Of a stretch of DNA of 64,000 nucleotides, positions 1-8,516 are shown piece by piece. The first letter of the stretch is position 1. Each line of letters begins with the position of its first letter. The notes under the pieces are model-generated. The model was not told the DNA's origin. It saw only the letters and a program-made list of their open reading frames with translations, and made no database searches. The position numbers were made by a program, and so were the translations under genes. Origin of the DNA: CAWAHD01 sp963781785 (GTDB lineage Bacteria; Planctomycetota; Planctomycetia; Isosphaerales; Isosphaeraceae); the NCBI GenBank assembly GCA_963781785.1, contig CAWAHD010000005.1, positions 2,108,001-2,172,000 on the forward strand, in the 5' to 3' direction.

Positions 1-1
1 C

Positions 2-211
2 GATACCCCCAGCCTGGCCGAGGCCCTCGAGCTGTGCGCCGACGCACCGAACTGGTCTCCGCGCCAGGCCGCCCATTGGTGGCAACGCCACCCGCCGCCC
101 GATCCGCGCGAATTCGCGGTGAAACAACGAGCGGAGCTCGATAATCGCTCTGCCGAAACGACCCTCGTCGCGGCTCCGCTCTTCTCCGCCGATGCACCGC
201 GCACCAACTAG
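2..211 (+). CDS. C-terminal end of an unknown protein (partial at window edge)
   Basis: An open frame runs from the first bases to a TAG at 209-211, giving about 69 residues with no start inside the window. The peptide has the pattern ALELCADAPNWSPRQAAHWW followed by a charged, Pro-rich tail. I do not recognise the family. Codon use looks like the surrounding real genes, and the frame ends six bases before the stop of the convergent transporter gene. The call as coding is an inference from openness and composition. Confidence 0.45.
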   Translation, partial: DTPSLAEALELCADAPNWSPRQAAHWWQRHPPPDPREFAVKQRAELDNRSAETTLVAAPLFSADAPRTN

Positions 212-216
212 GCTTT

Positions 217-1623
217 TTAGTGGTGGAAGAACTCCGGATCGCCGCCGCCCGCCTTGCTTGCCGCACGCACCTGTTCCTGGTCCGCCGGCAAGCTTCGGGA
301 GCCAATCAGGAAAAAGACGCCCCCCAGGGCCAAGGCAGGAACAACCGACAGCATGGCTACGGTGAGGTTGGTGCCGTCGACCGGAGCCGCGCCGATCGCG
401 GCGAAGAACCGCCCGATCGGCGAACCGGCCACGTCCGGCCTTCCGAACAACTCGGAGATCCAGCCCAGAAGCACCATCGAGCTGATATCGCCGAACAGGT
501 GAATCAGAAAGATGAACGCGGCATACGCGACGGCGCGCCGGCTGGCAGGAACGACATTGGCCGTGATCGTGTTGCACGGCCCCAGCACCATCGCAATCAG
601 GAGCGATGCTCCGAACAGGCAGACGAGCGAGGTGTGATAGACAGGTTCCAGAATGCCGGTCGCTCCGAGTGGGATTGCGGCCATGACGACGACCGCGGCC
701 AGGAGGAGGTAGGCCCGCTTCGTGAATCGGTAGAGCCAATCGGCCAGAAACGTCCCCAGCGAGATTCCGATCAGGCTGGAGAGAACCAGCAAGCCGCCGA
801 TCGTCGTGCCGGCTTCGGACGAGGTCAGATGGTGAACCCGCTGATAAAAGATCAGCCCCCACACCGAGTAGGCCCCGGTCGCGAACGTCACGGCTGCCAT
901 TCCCGCCGTGTTGTACAGGAACGTCTTGGTGCGCAGCAGATCGAGATAATCCGCCAGGCCGGGTCGACTCGACGCTTTGCCCGAAGCACCCTCCTCCGAG
1001 GCGCCGCGGCCCGGGTCGAAGATCAAGAGAGCCGCCGCCGCCGCCAGGAGCCCCGGCACACCAACCACGTAGAACACCGCTCGCCACCCCAGGGCGTCCG
1101 CGATTCGTCCCCCCAGCACGAACCCCAGCGCCGAGCCGACCGGCAAGGCCAGGTAATAGATCCCCATCGCCCGGCCCCGATCCTTGACCCGGTAAAGGTC
1201 AGACAGCAAGGTCGGAGCGATGATTCCATAACTGGCCTCACCAATTCCCAGGAGGGCTCGCCAGAAGAACAGGTGCCGGTAGTCGCTCGAGAACGCCGTC
1301 CCGACCGTGGCGAGGCTCCAGATCCCCACGCCGGCTGCCAGGAGCACCTTGCGGCTATATCGATCCCCCAGCCAGCCCATGAGCGGTGAAATGATCGTGT
1401 ACGCGATCATGAACGAGGCGGCCGCCCAGCCAAACCGGTAGTCGTCGATATTCAGCTCGCGCTGGATGTGAGTACCCGCGGCGACGAACGAATAACGATC
1501 CACGTAGTTCAGCAGGTTCATCGCAAACAGAACGGCCAGCGCGAACGTGCTGCCGCCGATCACGGGAAGCCCCGACCGTCGCGCCGGCGCGATCTGGGCC
1601 GACTCAGAAGCCGGTCGATTCAT
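217..1623 (-). CDS. MFS transporter, Spinster-like
   Basis: A 468-residue polytopic membrane protein with about 12 hydrophobic segments and the two-times-six layout of the major facilitator superfamily. Segment 1 carries NLLNYVDRYSFVAAG. The loop after segment 2 carries GWLGDRYSRK, a good match to the MFS signature between segments 2 and 3. This combination resembles the Spinster/sphingolipid-transporter-like branch found in bacteria. A hydrophilic loop near residues 205-225 divides the halves. The substrate cannot be read from sequence. It lies 153 bases downstream of the TatD-like gene on the same strand, so cotranscription is possible. The ATG at 1623 has only a weak upstream purine tract. 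Confidence 0.85.
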   Translation of the reverse strand: MNRPASESAQIAPARRSGLPVIGGSTFALAVLFAMNLLNYVDRYSFVAAGTHIQRELNIDDYRFGWAAASFMIAYTIISPLMGWLGDRYSRKVLLAAGVGIWSLATVGTAFSSDYRHLFFWRALLGIGEASYGIIAPTLLSDLYRVKDRGRAMGIYYLALPVGSALGFVLGGRIADALGWRAVFYVVGVPGLLAAAAALLIFDPGRGASEEGASGKASSRPGLADYLDLLRTKTFLYNTAGMAAVTFATGAYSVWGLIFYQRVHHLTSSEAGTTIGGLLVLSSLIGISLGTFLADWLYRFTKRAYLLLAAVVVMAAIPLGATGILEPVYHTSLVCLFGASLLIAMVLGPCNTITANVVPASRRAVAYAAFIFLIHLFGDISSMVLLGWISELFGRPDVAGSPIGRFFAAIGAAPVDGTNLTVAMLSVVPALALGGVFFLIGSRSLPADQEQVRAASKAGGGDPEFFHH

Positions 1624-1776
1624 GCAGAAGGTGCCTCGCCCAAGAAGTGAATCGTGCCGAAGAAGGTTTCCAGGTTATCACCAGTGCGGGGGGCCGAGGG
1701 AAGGGAACCATCGTCTTGAGCGCTAAGGGCCGCCGCCTTTTCACGCGATCGGCAGTGACTCGTACCCTCTCAGGCT

Positions 1777-2613
1777 TCACACCGCCTGGGCCGCACCCAG
1801 CGACTCGGTAGGCACGTGATCAAAACGGGCGCATTGCCCGAAAAACGCCAGCGGATTGTCGTGCACAACCTTCCTGATCAGCCCGCTGTCGTGCCCGCGG
1901 CGCTTCATCTCGAAGATGAATTCGGGGACCGCCAGCGGGTCGCTGTGACCCCAGTCGCCCGCCGAGTTGACCATGATCCGCTCGGTGCCGAAGGTCTCCA
2001 CAAGGTCGGCAGCCCGAGCCGGCGTGCACTTGGTGATCGGATAAAGCGTCATCCCCACCCAGTGGCCGGCCTCGAGCGCGTGGCGAATCGTGTGCTCCTC
2101 GACGTGATCGATGCACACCCGCTCCGGCCGGATCCTGCGGTCGTCCCGCAGCATGTCCAGGATCATCCGCGTCCCCTGGTACTTGTCGGCAAGGTGCGGC
2201 GTGTGCACCAGAACCAGCTCTTGTGTCCGGGCAGCCAGGTCGAGGTGCTCGAGAAAAACCGTCGACTCGTTGCGCGTGTTCTTGTTAAGCCCGATCTCGC
2301 CAATCCCCAGCACCCCCGGGCGCTCGAGAAACTCGGGAATCATCGCGATCACTTCCCGCGACAACGTCACGTTTTCGGCTTCCTTCGCATTGATGCAAAG
2401 CCAGCAGAAATGCTCGATTCCGTAACCGGCCGCCCGCTTGCTCTCGTACTCGGTCAATTGCCGGAAATAATCGCGAAAACCCTCTGCGCCAGATCGGTCG
2501 AAACCTGCCCAGAATGCCGGCTCGCTCACAAGCACGCAACCAGCCAGCGCCATCCGCTTGTAGTCGTCGGTAACGCGAGATACCATATGAATATGAGGAT
2601 CGACGTAGTGCAT
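1777..2613 (-). CDS. TatD-family metal-dependent hydrolase, EboB-like
   Basis: A 278-residue protein that starts with the metal-binding DPHIHM motif (residues 5-10). It continues with GIGEIGLNKN, LVHTPH, VCIDHVEEHT and NSAGDWGHSDPLAVP, the series of metal and active-site motifs of TatD-type amidohydrolases. The wording of these motifs is that of the TatD-like protein encoded in ebo clusters (EboB), not of ordinary TatD nucleases. In known ebo clusters it sits beside a UbiA-like enzyme and sugar-phosphate enzymes. None of those is seen here, so this is an orphan copy or the edge of a cluster broken up in this genome. It begins 12 bases after the small upstream gene and has a GAAGGT ribosome site. 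The physiological substrate is unknown. Confidence 0.8.
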   Translation of the reverse strand: MHYVDPHIHMVSRVTDDYKRMALAGCVLVSEPAFWAGFDRSGAEGFRDYFRQLTEYESKRAAGYGIEHFCWLCINAKEAENVTLSREVIAMIPEFLERPGVLGIGEIGLNKNTRNESTVFLEHLDLAARTQELVLVHTPHLADKYQGTRMILDMLRDDRRIRPERVCIDHVEEHTIRHALEAGHWVGMTLYPITKCTPARAADLVETFGTERIMVNSAGDWGHSDPLAVPEFIFEMKRRGHDSGLIRKVVHDNPLAFFGQCARFDHVPTESLGAAQAV

Positions 2614-2625
2614 CGTGATTGACCT

Positions 2626-2910
2626 TCAAGTCGCGTGCGCGTTCGTCCGTGGTACGTTCATTCGTTTCCGCCACCCGGCATCATACTCCAGGGAGAAGAT
2701 CCTCTGGATGGTCTCGGCGCGGCCAGGACCCGGCTCCAGAAGCGCTTCCAGCGCCCGGCGAAGCTGGCTGAGACGCGAGTCCGGATGTTCGCCCTGGCGA
2801 AAGGGCGCACGGTCGATCCGGTCGAGAACCGCCGCGATCTCGAGGATCTTGCACCGCGTCTCCAGGAAGTCGTGATCGAGAACCTCCAGGGCATCGCGCG
2901 AATTCAACAT
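2626..2910 (-). CDS. Small conserved-looking protein upstream of the EboB-like hydrolase
   Basis: A 94-residue soluble, mostly helical protein rich in Arg, Leu and Glu, with no signal peptide and no motif I know. The ATG at 2910 is preferred over an upstream GTG at 2919 because AAGGAG lies eight bases before it. Only 12 bases separate it from the TatD-like gene, so the two are very likely one operon and may form a functional pair. The function is unknown. Its C-terminal region (ETIQRIFSLEYDAGWRKR) looks like a helical binding segment, but that is only an impression. Confidence 0.6.
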   Translation of the reverse strand: MLNSRDALEVLDHDFLETRCKILEIAAVLDRIDRAPFRQGEHPDSRLSQLRRALEALLEPGPGRAETIQRIFSLEYDAGWRKRMNVPRTNAHAT

Positions 2911-3171
2911 CAGTCGCACTCCTTGGCCCTTTTCAATTTGGCTACCCAGTTATCATGGCAAAACCCCCGGTGACATGCAAACCGAGATCAAAAATGCGCG
3001 GTACTCGCGCAGCCAGCGTGGGATCTGGCTCTTTCTTGGTCCCGCTGGGCGAAACGTGATGGGCGTGACCTGTAGTTTCTGGGCTCACATCCTTGTAAGC
3101 TCTAACGTGGAGGTGTTGGCGGGACCGGAGTTTCTCTTTAGTTCTCAGAAAGATCCGAGGGTGATAGGACC

Positions 3172-4398
3172 ATGGACTCGCGAGTTATCGTGACAGTGGC
3201 GGCCGGACTGGCGGCGATCTGGCTCGCGAGCGAGCCCGTTCGCGGCGATGACCGGGGCAGGCCCGTCTCCTGGAAAAAGACGGTGATCGACGGGAAATTT
3301 CGCTCGGAGGGAGTGGCGACCGCCGACGTCAACAAGGACGGCAAGCTCGACGTCTTGATCGGCGATTCCTGGTACGAAGGCCCTTCCTGGGCCAAGCATG
3401 ACATCCGGAAGCCCGGCGAATATGGCGACGGCCTGAAGAATTACAGCGACTGCATGACGTGCTGGGCCGCCGACGTCAATCGCGACGGCTGGCCGGATCA
3501 GATCGTGATCGGCTTCCCCGGGACTCCGGCCCTTTGGTACGAGAACCCCGAGGGCAAGACCGGCTACTGGCCCCGTCACGAGGTCTGGCCCAGCGCCTGC
3601 AACGAAACACCGCTCTATGCCGACCTCTTTGAAGACGGGCGACCCGTGCTCGTCATGGGCTGGCAGGCCAAAGGCAAGGACAACGAAGGCCAGATGGCCT
3701 GGTTCACGCCCGGCGCCGATCCCACGGCACCCTGGGAAATGCACCCGATCAGCGAGCCCAGCAAACCCGGCAAGGAAGTTCCCGGCACGGCCCGATTCTC
3801 GCACGGCCTCGGCGTCGGAGACTTGAACAGCGACGGCCGCCAGGACGTCATCTGCACCGCAGGTTGGTGGGAACAGCCGGAATCGGGCCGGAACAGCACG
3901 ACTCCCTGGCCTTTTCACCCAGCCCGTCTGGGCGATGCCGTCGCGAACATGATCGCCTACGACATCAGCGGTGACGGCAAGCCCGACGTCATCGCCAGCT
4001 CGGCCCACCGATACGGAATCTGGTGGTTCGAGCAGCAGGATCCCAAGGACGGCTCCCCCGTCTTCACCAGACACGACCTTTTCCCTGACCTCGTCTCCGA
4101 GACCCATGCGCTCGTCGCCGCTGACATCGACGGCGACGGACTCAACGACCTGGTCACCGGCAAGCGGTTCTGGTCGCACGGCAAGAGCGAGGCCGGCTCC
4201 GATAAACCCGCCCGGCTTTACTGGTTCAAAGCACGTCGCTCTCCCGAGCGAAAGATCGATTTCACGCCGATCGAGATCGACGACCAGAGCGGCATCGGCA
4301 CGGAGTTTGTCGTCCTGGACTTCAACGGCGACGGGCTCCTGGATATCGTCACGGCAAACAAGAAAGGCGTCTTCCTGCTCGAGCAGGTCCGGCTCTGA
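3172..4398 (+). CDS. Secreted FG-GAP/VCBS repeat protein
   Basis: A 408-residue exported protein. A signal peptide covers roughly residues 1-24 (VIVTVAAGLAAIWLASEPVRG). The body holds at least five repeats ending in calcium-binding-like loops such as ADVNKDGKLD, ADVNRDGWPD, GDLNSDGRQD, YDISGDGKPD, ADIDGDGLND and DFNGDGLLD, which is the FG-GAP/VCBS beta-propeller signature. Planctomycetes encode many such proteins outside the cytoplasm, and their partners are generally unknown. The start codon follows GATAGGACC. It is transcribed alone, divergent from the TatD operon. There is no catalytic domain, so a binding or scaffolding role is inferred. Confidence 0.85.
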   Translation: MDSRVIVTVAAGLAAIWLASEPVRGDDRGRPVSWKKTVIDGKFRSEGVATADVNKDGKLDVLIGDSWYEGPSWAKHDIRKPGEYGDGLKNYSDCMTCWAADVNRDGWPDQIVIGFPGTPALWYENPEGKTGYWPRHEVWPSACNETPLYADLFEDGRPVLVMGWQAKGKDNEGQMAWFTPGADPTAPWEMHPISEPSKPGKEVPGTARFSHGLGVGDLNSDGRQDVICTAGWWEQPESGRNSTTPWPFHPARLGDAVANMIAYDISGDGKPDVIASSAHRYGIWWFEQQDPKDGSPVFTRHDLFPDLVSETHALVAADIDGDGLNDLVTGKRFWSHGKSEAGSDKPARLYWFKARRSPERKIDFTPIEIDDQSGIGTEFVVLDFNGDGLLDIVTANKKGVFLLEQVRL

Positions 4399-4449
4399 TT
4401 GAAGTCCCTGGTCGCAAGGACCACGTGACGGCAGCAAAACTGAGGACAC

Positions 4450-4478
4450 TTGGTAGTGCCTGGGCGGTTTGTTATGCT
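4450..4478 (+). promoter_or_regulatory. Candidate sigma70-type promoter for the Tyr/Pro-rich protein gene
   Basis: TTGGTA (4450-4455) and TATGCT (4473-4478) are separated by 17 bases, each matching the sigma70 consensus at four of six positions. They lie about 85 bases before the ATG at 4562 in an otherwise geneless stretch. This is pattern matching only. Confidence 0.3.
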
Positions 4479-4561
4479 ATTCATGAGCTTCTTAGAGCGC
4501 TCAGAATGCAGTTCAAATAGCAAGTGAAACGTCCCCAAGCCGAACATGAAGGAGGCTGGCG

Positions 4562-5821
4562 ATGCGATTAGCAGGTATCCGGTTGCCGCTGTTGGCCGCG
4601 ACAGCGTGGGCGGGCATCGGTCTCACAGTTTACGCCACCGATTCGCCGTATCGCGAAACGATCACGATCATACCCACGTCGACGACCGTTTCGCTCTCAC
4701 CCGCCTACGTGGTATCCAGGTCGTACGTCGTACCAACCGACTTCATCGTTCCCAGCTACATTCCGACTTCGGCAAGTATCTTCTCGACGGCCTACTACGC
4801 TGACCCGGTGACCGTCCTGCCCACGACTTACGTGGCGACCACCTACCGTCGCGGTTTACTCGGCCGCCGCTGGCTGGTCGAGCGGCCGTTGACCGCAAGC
4901 TATGGCGTCGCTTATGTGCCGTCGTCCTACGTTGTGCCGACCTACGTTTACCCATCGTCCTACCGGGTCACCACCTATCGGCCAACCATCTGGCAGTATC
5001 CCAGCGTGCTGCAAACGGCTTACACGACGACCCCGGCGATCTGCTGCGACGAGGTCGCCTGGGTCGCGCCGATTCCGTCGTCTTCATCGTCGAGTATCAC
5101 CAGCACGCCCGCTGCCAGCCGGGCATCGAGGCCGAGCGACTCGGTGAGGAGGGAAGATCCGACGATCCCGTCGTTCGTCGATTCCGACCTGGAGGCCACC
5201 CCCGCCGCTCCTTTGCCCGAACCCGCGAAGGCCAAACCGCAGCCGTCGGGCACGCCCGCCGGTGCTGCGGCCAGCCCTCCGATTCCTCCAACCTTCAAGC
5301 CAGAGCAGAGTGCGGCCCAGAATGACGCGGCCAAGACCGCGCAATCGGCTGCCGCCAAGGATGCGACTTCGAAAGCGGCCGGTAATCCGCCCAAGAATGC
5401 AAGTCCCACAACCCCGACCGCACCCGGTGCCGGCCGCAATGACCAGGACCTGGAGGCCGCACCCCCAGCGGGCGATTCCGACACCGTGCGCCACGATTCG
5501 CAGAAACCCGCCTATTACCCGCGATCCCAGCGCGTCAACCGCCGCAACATCCTGTTCGGAACGGTCGAGACTGAGTCGCGTGCGGCTCGGGAGGAAGTCC
5601 TCGTGACGGTGGTTAACCGCAACAACAGCGTGGTCCATCACGACGGCATCACCAACGCATTCGGCGGCTTCGCCATCCGCGTCCCCGACGGACAATGGAC
5701 CGTCAAGGTAACAATGCCCAGCGGCCGGGTCGAAACCGTCCGGCACATCACTGTGACAGACGGCAATGTCATGGATAACCGCGAGAACAGACCAGTGGGC
5801 AACCTGATCATCACTTTCTAA
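4562..5821 (+). CDS. Secreted Tyr/Ser/Pro-rich surface protein with a C-terminal beta-sandwich
   Basis: A 419-residue protein with an N-terminal export signal (residues 1-23). Residues 25-165 are an unusual Tyr-Val-Pro-Ser-Thr repeat-like tract with many STxYV and YVVPTY motifs. A low-complexity Ala/Pro/Lys linker spans roughly 170-310. The last 100 residues (FGTVETESR to NLIITF) contain short strands and the phrase TNAFGGFAIRVPDGQWTVKV, typical of carboxypeptidase-regulatory-like or CNA-B-type beta-sandwich modules. GAAGGAGG precedes the ATG. A cell-wall or surface structural role is an inference from composition. It is followed after 12 bases by the DUF2007 gene, so the two are probably one transcript. 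Confidence 0.7.
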   Translation: MRLAGIRLPLLAATAWAGIGLTVYATDSPYRETITIIPTSTTVSLSPAYVVSRSYVVPTDFIVPSYIPTSASIFSTAYYADPVTVLPTTYVATTYRRGLLGRRWLVERPLTASYGVAYVPSSYVVPTYVYPSSYRVTTYRPTIWQYPSVLQTAYTTTPAICCDEVAWVAPIPSSSSSSITSTPAASRASRPSDSVRREDPTIPSFVDSDLEATPAAPLPEPAKAKPQPSGTPAGAAASPPIPPTFKPEQSAAQNDAAKTAQSAAAKDATSKAAGNPPKNASPTTPTAPGAGRNDQDLEAAPPAGDSDTVRHDSQKPAYYPRSQRVNRRNILFGTVETESRAAREEVLVTVVNRNNSVVHHDGITNAFGGFAIRVPDGQWTVKVTMPSGRVETVRHITVTDGNVMDNRENRPVGNLIITF

Positions 5822-5833
5822 CGAGAGAACCCG

Positions 5834-6091
5834 ATGGACGAGGTTCCGGAAATCCTGCTTTGTGAAGTCGCCAACGAATTCGAGGCCGTGCTGGTCGTCA
5901 ACTTGCTCAAGGAAGAAGAGATCCCGGCACGCAGCGACGCCAGTCCGGGGGGCGACGCCTTCGGCGGACTTCCTTTCGAGTCCGGCCATTCGATCTTCGT
6001 CCCCTCTTCGCTGGCGGGCAAGGCGCGTGGAATCTTGAGCCATTATCCCCACTTCAAGAACCTCCGGAACGTGCACGAACCCGAGTCTTGA
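5834..6091 (+). CDS. DUF2007-type putative signal-transducing protein
   Basis: An 85-residue protein whose N-terminus (EILLCEVANEFEAVLVVNLLKEEEIPA) has the strand-helix pattern of DUF2007: a residue-spacing motif of the type NxxEAxxxxxxLxxxxI followed by a beta strand. The later segment HSIFVPSSLAGKARGIL matches the second half of the fold. The family is small, cytosolic and of unknown function, although it is often annotated as signal-transducing. Its TGA stop overlaps the TTG start of the glycosyltransferase gene (TTGA at 6088-6091), so translation of the two is probably coupled. Confidence 0.7.
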   Translation: MDEVPEILLCEVANEFEAVLVVNLLKEEEIPARSDASPGGDAFGGLPFESGHSIFVPSSLAGKARGILSHYPHFKNLRNVHEPES

Positions 6092-7281
6092 ACGTCGAAG
6101 CGCCGCCGATCGATGCTCCTGGGGGAGCCCGCCAGCAGCCGGTCCGGGTCTGCTACGTGGTGAGCTACTTTCACCCGTTCGAGAGCGGCGCAGAGCGCCA
6201 GGCCCTCGCGCAGGGCGCGGAGCTGGCGCGCCGCGGGCACGTCGTTCACGTCCTCACCCGAGCCATCCCGGGTTACCCGATCGTTGACGAAGAATACAGG
6301 GGAATCTTGATCCACCGCTGGATCAAGACTGCCGCGAGCGGACCTCTGTTCGGCCTCAGCTTCGTGGCCGGCGTGGCGCGAGCGTTGCGCAATCTGCGCA
6401 GCGAGATCGACCTGGTGCACACCCACCAGGCACTCTGGGAAGCCGTTGCAACCGGGCTGGCTCGTCCGCTACTGGGTCGGCTTCCGGCCTTGATCCAGCC
6501 GGCCAGCGCGGGCTATTACGGCGAGGCCGAGGAGCTATCGCGCACTCGAGGGGCCGCCATCCTCCGCCGGGTGATCCTGTCCAACACGGGGTTCGCGGCC
6601 ATCTCAGCGGAGATCGAGCGCGAGTGGCGCGGGCTCGGCGTCGCTCCGGAGCGAATCATTCGCCTGGCCAGTGGCGTGGACGCCGAGGAGTTCCGCCCCG
6701 GTTCGAGCCCCGTCGAGGCAAAACTCCTCCCCCGGCCCAGAGTGATGTTCACCGGCCGGCTCCATCCCCAGAAAAACCTGCCGATGCTCCTTGACGCCTG
6801 GTTGGAAGTCTCGCGGCGCAGTCCCGCCAACCTGATCCTGGTCGGGCCCGGCAACGATCGCCAGGCGCTTTCCGAGCGCGTCGCCGCCCTGGGACTGGAC
6901 GGCCGTGTTCAGTTCGTCGGCGCCGTCGACAACCCCGCCGATTATCTCCGGGCAGCCGATATCTTCGTGCTTCCGAGCCTGGCCGAGGGCATGAGCAACT
7001 CGCTCCTGGAGGCGATGGCCACCGGCTTACCTTGCGTCGCCTCGGGAATCGGCGGCAACACCGACCTGATCGCCGACGGCTCGACCGGCCGCCTGGTTGC
7101 CGACCGGACCCCAGAGGCCTGGTCGCGTACCTTGCTCGACCTGCTCGACGACCCCGCGGCCGCGCAGCGAATGGGCGCCGCCGCCCGGCGCCGAATCGAC
7201 GAAGAATTCGCGCTGCCCGTCGTCGTCGACCGCTATCTCGCCCTCTATCGACGGATGATCGCCGGAACGTGGCCGGGATGA
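6088..7281 (+). CDS. GT4-family glycosyltransferase
   Basis: A 397-residue GT-B fold enzyme. The N-terminal Rossmann half begins RVCYVVSYFHPFESGAERQ, with the glycine-containing acceptor loop of GT4 enzymes. The C-terminal half has FTGRLHPQKNLPMLLDAW and the nucleotide-sugar motif PSLAEGMSNSLLEAMATGLPCVAS, with the two glutamates of the E-x7-E signature. It should transfer a sugar from an NDP-sugar to a glycan or lipid acceptor in the cytoplasm; the acceptor is unknown. The start is a TTG overlapping the stop of the DUF2007 gene. No other polysaccharide genes lie beside it. Confidence 0.88.
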   Translation: MNVEAPPIDAPGGARQQPVRVCYVVSYFHPFESGAERQALAQGAELARRGHVVHVLTRAIPGYPIVDEEYRGILIHRWIKTAASGPLFGLSFVAGVARALRNLRSEIDLVHTHQALWEAVATGLARPLLGRLPALIQPASAGYYGEAEELSRTRGAAILRRVILSNTGFAAISAEIEREWRGLGVAPERIIRLASGVDAEEFRPGSSPVEAKLLPRPRVMFTGRLHPQKNLPMLLDAWLEVSRRSPANLILVGPGNDRQALSERVAALGLDGRVQFVGAVDNPADYLRAADIFVLPSLAEGMSNSLLEAMATGLPCVASGIGGNTDLIADGSTGRLVADRTPEAWSRTLLDLLDDPAAAQRMGAAARRRIDEEFALPVVVDRYLALYRRMIAGTWPG

Positions 7282-7327
7282 CGGTTCCGGCGAGAGAGCA
7301 CATGCTGAGACAATCGGAACTGTTTGT

Positions 7328-7350
7328 AGGTCAGGCTTTCCAACCTGACG
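7328..7350. repeat. Short palindromic element (GTCAGGCT..AACCTGAC)
   Basis: The sequence GTAGGTCAGGCTTTCCAACC followed by TGAC forms a hairpin with nearly perfect eight-base arms (GTCAGGCT and AACCTGAC) and a four-base loop. From memory, the same text is a frequent interspersed intergenic repeat in planctomycete genomes. I saw only this copy in the window. It lies between the convergent GT4 and LRR genes, where it could also act as a terminator-like hairpin. Confidence 0.5.
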
Positions 7351-7419
7351 CCGGAATTGGTGCAGAATCCTTGCCCTTCCTGGGCTCGACGTCACGTCGC
7401 AGAGCGCAAGACTGTTTAA

Positions 7420-8325
7420 TTACTTCTGAGCCACGAGCGGTTTCACGCTGGTCTGAGGAAGCCACTCGCATATTCGGACAATGCCCATATCGGTGACGGC
7501 TGTTCCGGTGAGATCCAAACTTCGGAGACTCGTGAGCCCTCGCAGATCGGGGAGACCCGCGTCTGTCACGCGTGTGCCATCTAACATCAACGCTCGCAGC
7601 TTCTTTACATGCTTCAGATGAATCAGAGCCGCGTCGTTTATCCCGGTTCCACGCAAGACGAGGTCCTTCAAATCAGGCAAGTCCACGACATACTGAAGAA
7701 AAGACCCAGTGAGTTGGGGGTTGTTCGGCAGATCGATCCTCTCCAAGCCGGCCAAGTTCCTGAGACCGATCAACCGGCTATCTGTGACTTCGGTTCTGCC
7801 CAGGTCCAGATGCTTCAGCTTCCGGAGGCGCCGCAAGTGCTCCAATCCGTCGCCCGAAATCGGGCTGCCCGAAACGATCAGCAGTCGCAGGTCCGTCAGA
7901 TTCTCGAGATGCTTGAGCCCTTGATCGGTGATGCGACCCTCGCCGAGATACAACAGCTTCAGGTGCGTCAGCCGGGCGATGTGGACGAGATTCGCATCCG
8001 TCGCAACATGGTCAAGGCCGACGCAGACGACGTTGTGGAAGTACTCGTCGCCAAGTGCCTTCTGCAGCCAGACCGGCCGCCAGGTTTTTCCCTGCGGGAT
8101 GCGCCGATTGGTCGCGGCATCGTACTGGTAGTCGTACTCGACCGTACCGCCCTGAGCCAGAATCGCTTGAACCGCCAGCCGCTCTTCTCGTGCTCGGTGG
8201 ACGACCCAGCCAAGTCCACACGCCGATACGGCGATCATGATCATCATCGTCCGAACGCTTACACGGAGGCGTCCGCGCCCTTGGGCCCGCGGTTCGCTTG
8301 AATTGATGGTGGGGATGATGGCCAT
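7420..8325 (-). CDS. Membrane-anchored leucine-rich-repeat protein
   Basis: A 301-residue protein. A single membrane segment lies near residues 24-42 (TMMIMIAVSACGLGWVVHR), preceded by basic residues, so the rest is probably outside the cytoplasm. From about residue 110 there are seven LRRs of the bacterial/GALA-like kind, with units such as LTHLKLLYLGEGRITDQGL and LTSLRSLDLTGTAVTDMGI. These repeats form a curved binding surface. The VSVRTMMIMIAV segment is a common membrane-anchor style in Isosphaeraceae proteins. It is a single-gene unit, divergent from the cyclase-like gene. The binding partner is unknown. Confidence 0.85.
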   Translation of the reverse strand: MAIIPTINSSEPRAQGRGRLRVSVRTMMIMIAVSACGLGWVVHRAREERLAVQAILAQGGTVEYDYQYDAATNRRIPQGKTWRPVWLQKALGDEYFHNVVCVGLDHVATDANLVHIARLTHLKLLYLGEGRITDQGLKHLENLTDLRLLIVSGSPISGDGLEHLRRLRKLKHLDLGRTEVTDSRLIGLRNLAGLERIDLPNNPQLTGSFLQYVVDLPDLKDLVLRGTGINDAALIHLKHVKKLRALMLDGTRVTDAGLPDLRGLTSLRSLDLTGTAVTDMGIVRICEWLPQTSVKPLVAQK

Positions 8326-8516
8326 CGATTAATCTTCACGAGTCCTCTGGCAACCATGACGCCGGTGATCCCGTTCGTCTGACAAATGTAACAGTTCGGT
8401 GACTTCGGTTCAACGTTCGCGTCCGGTCGACGAAGAATGGCCGGCCCGGCGGCGGCGCTGTAAGATAGCAAATGCGTTTTGCCGCCGATCAATCGATTTG
8501 AGAGAGTGATCGAACC

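Noticed and set aside
220..1389. Long open frame on the plus strand opposite the MFS gene (389 residues)
   Set aside because: Antisense shadow: Arg/Gln/Asp-rich with no fold pattern, while the minus strand encodes a clear transporter. High GC makes such frames common.
3145..4449. A 434-residue open frame on the minus strand opposite the FG-GAP gene
   Set aside because: It mirrors the codon pattern of the real plus-strand gene and has no motif.
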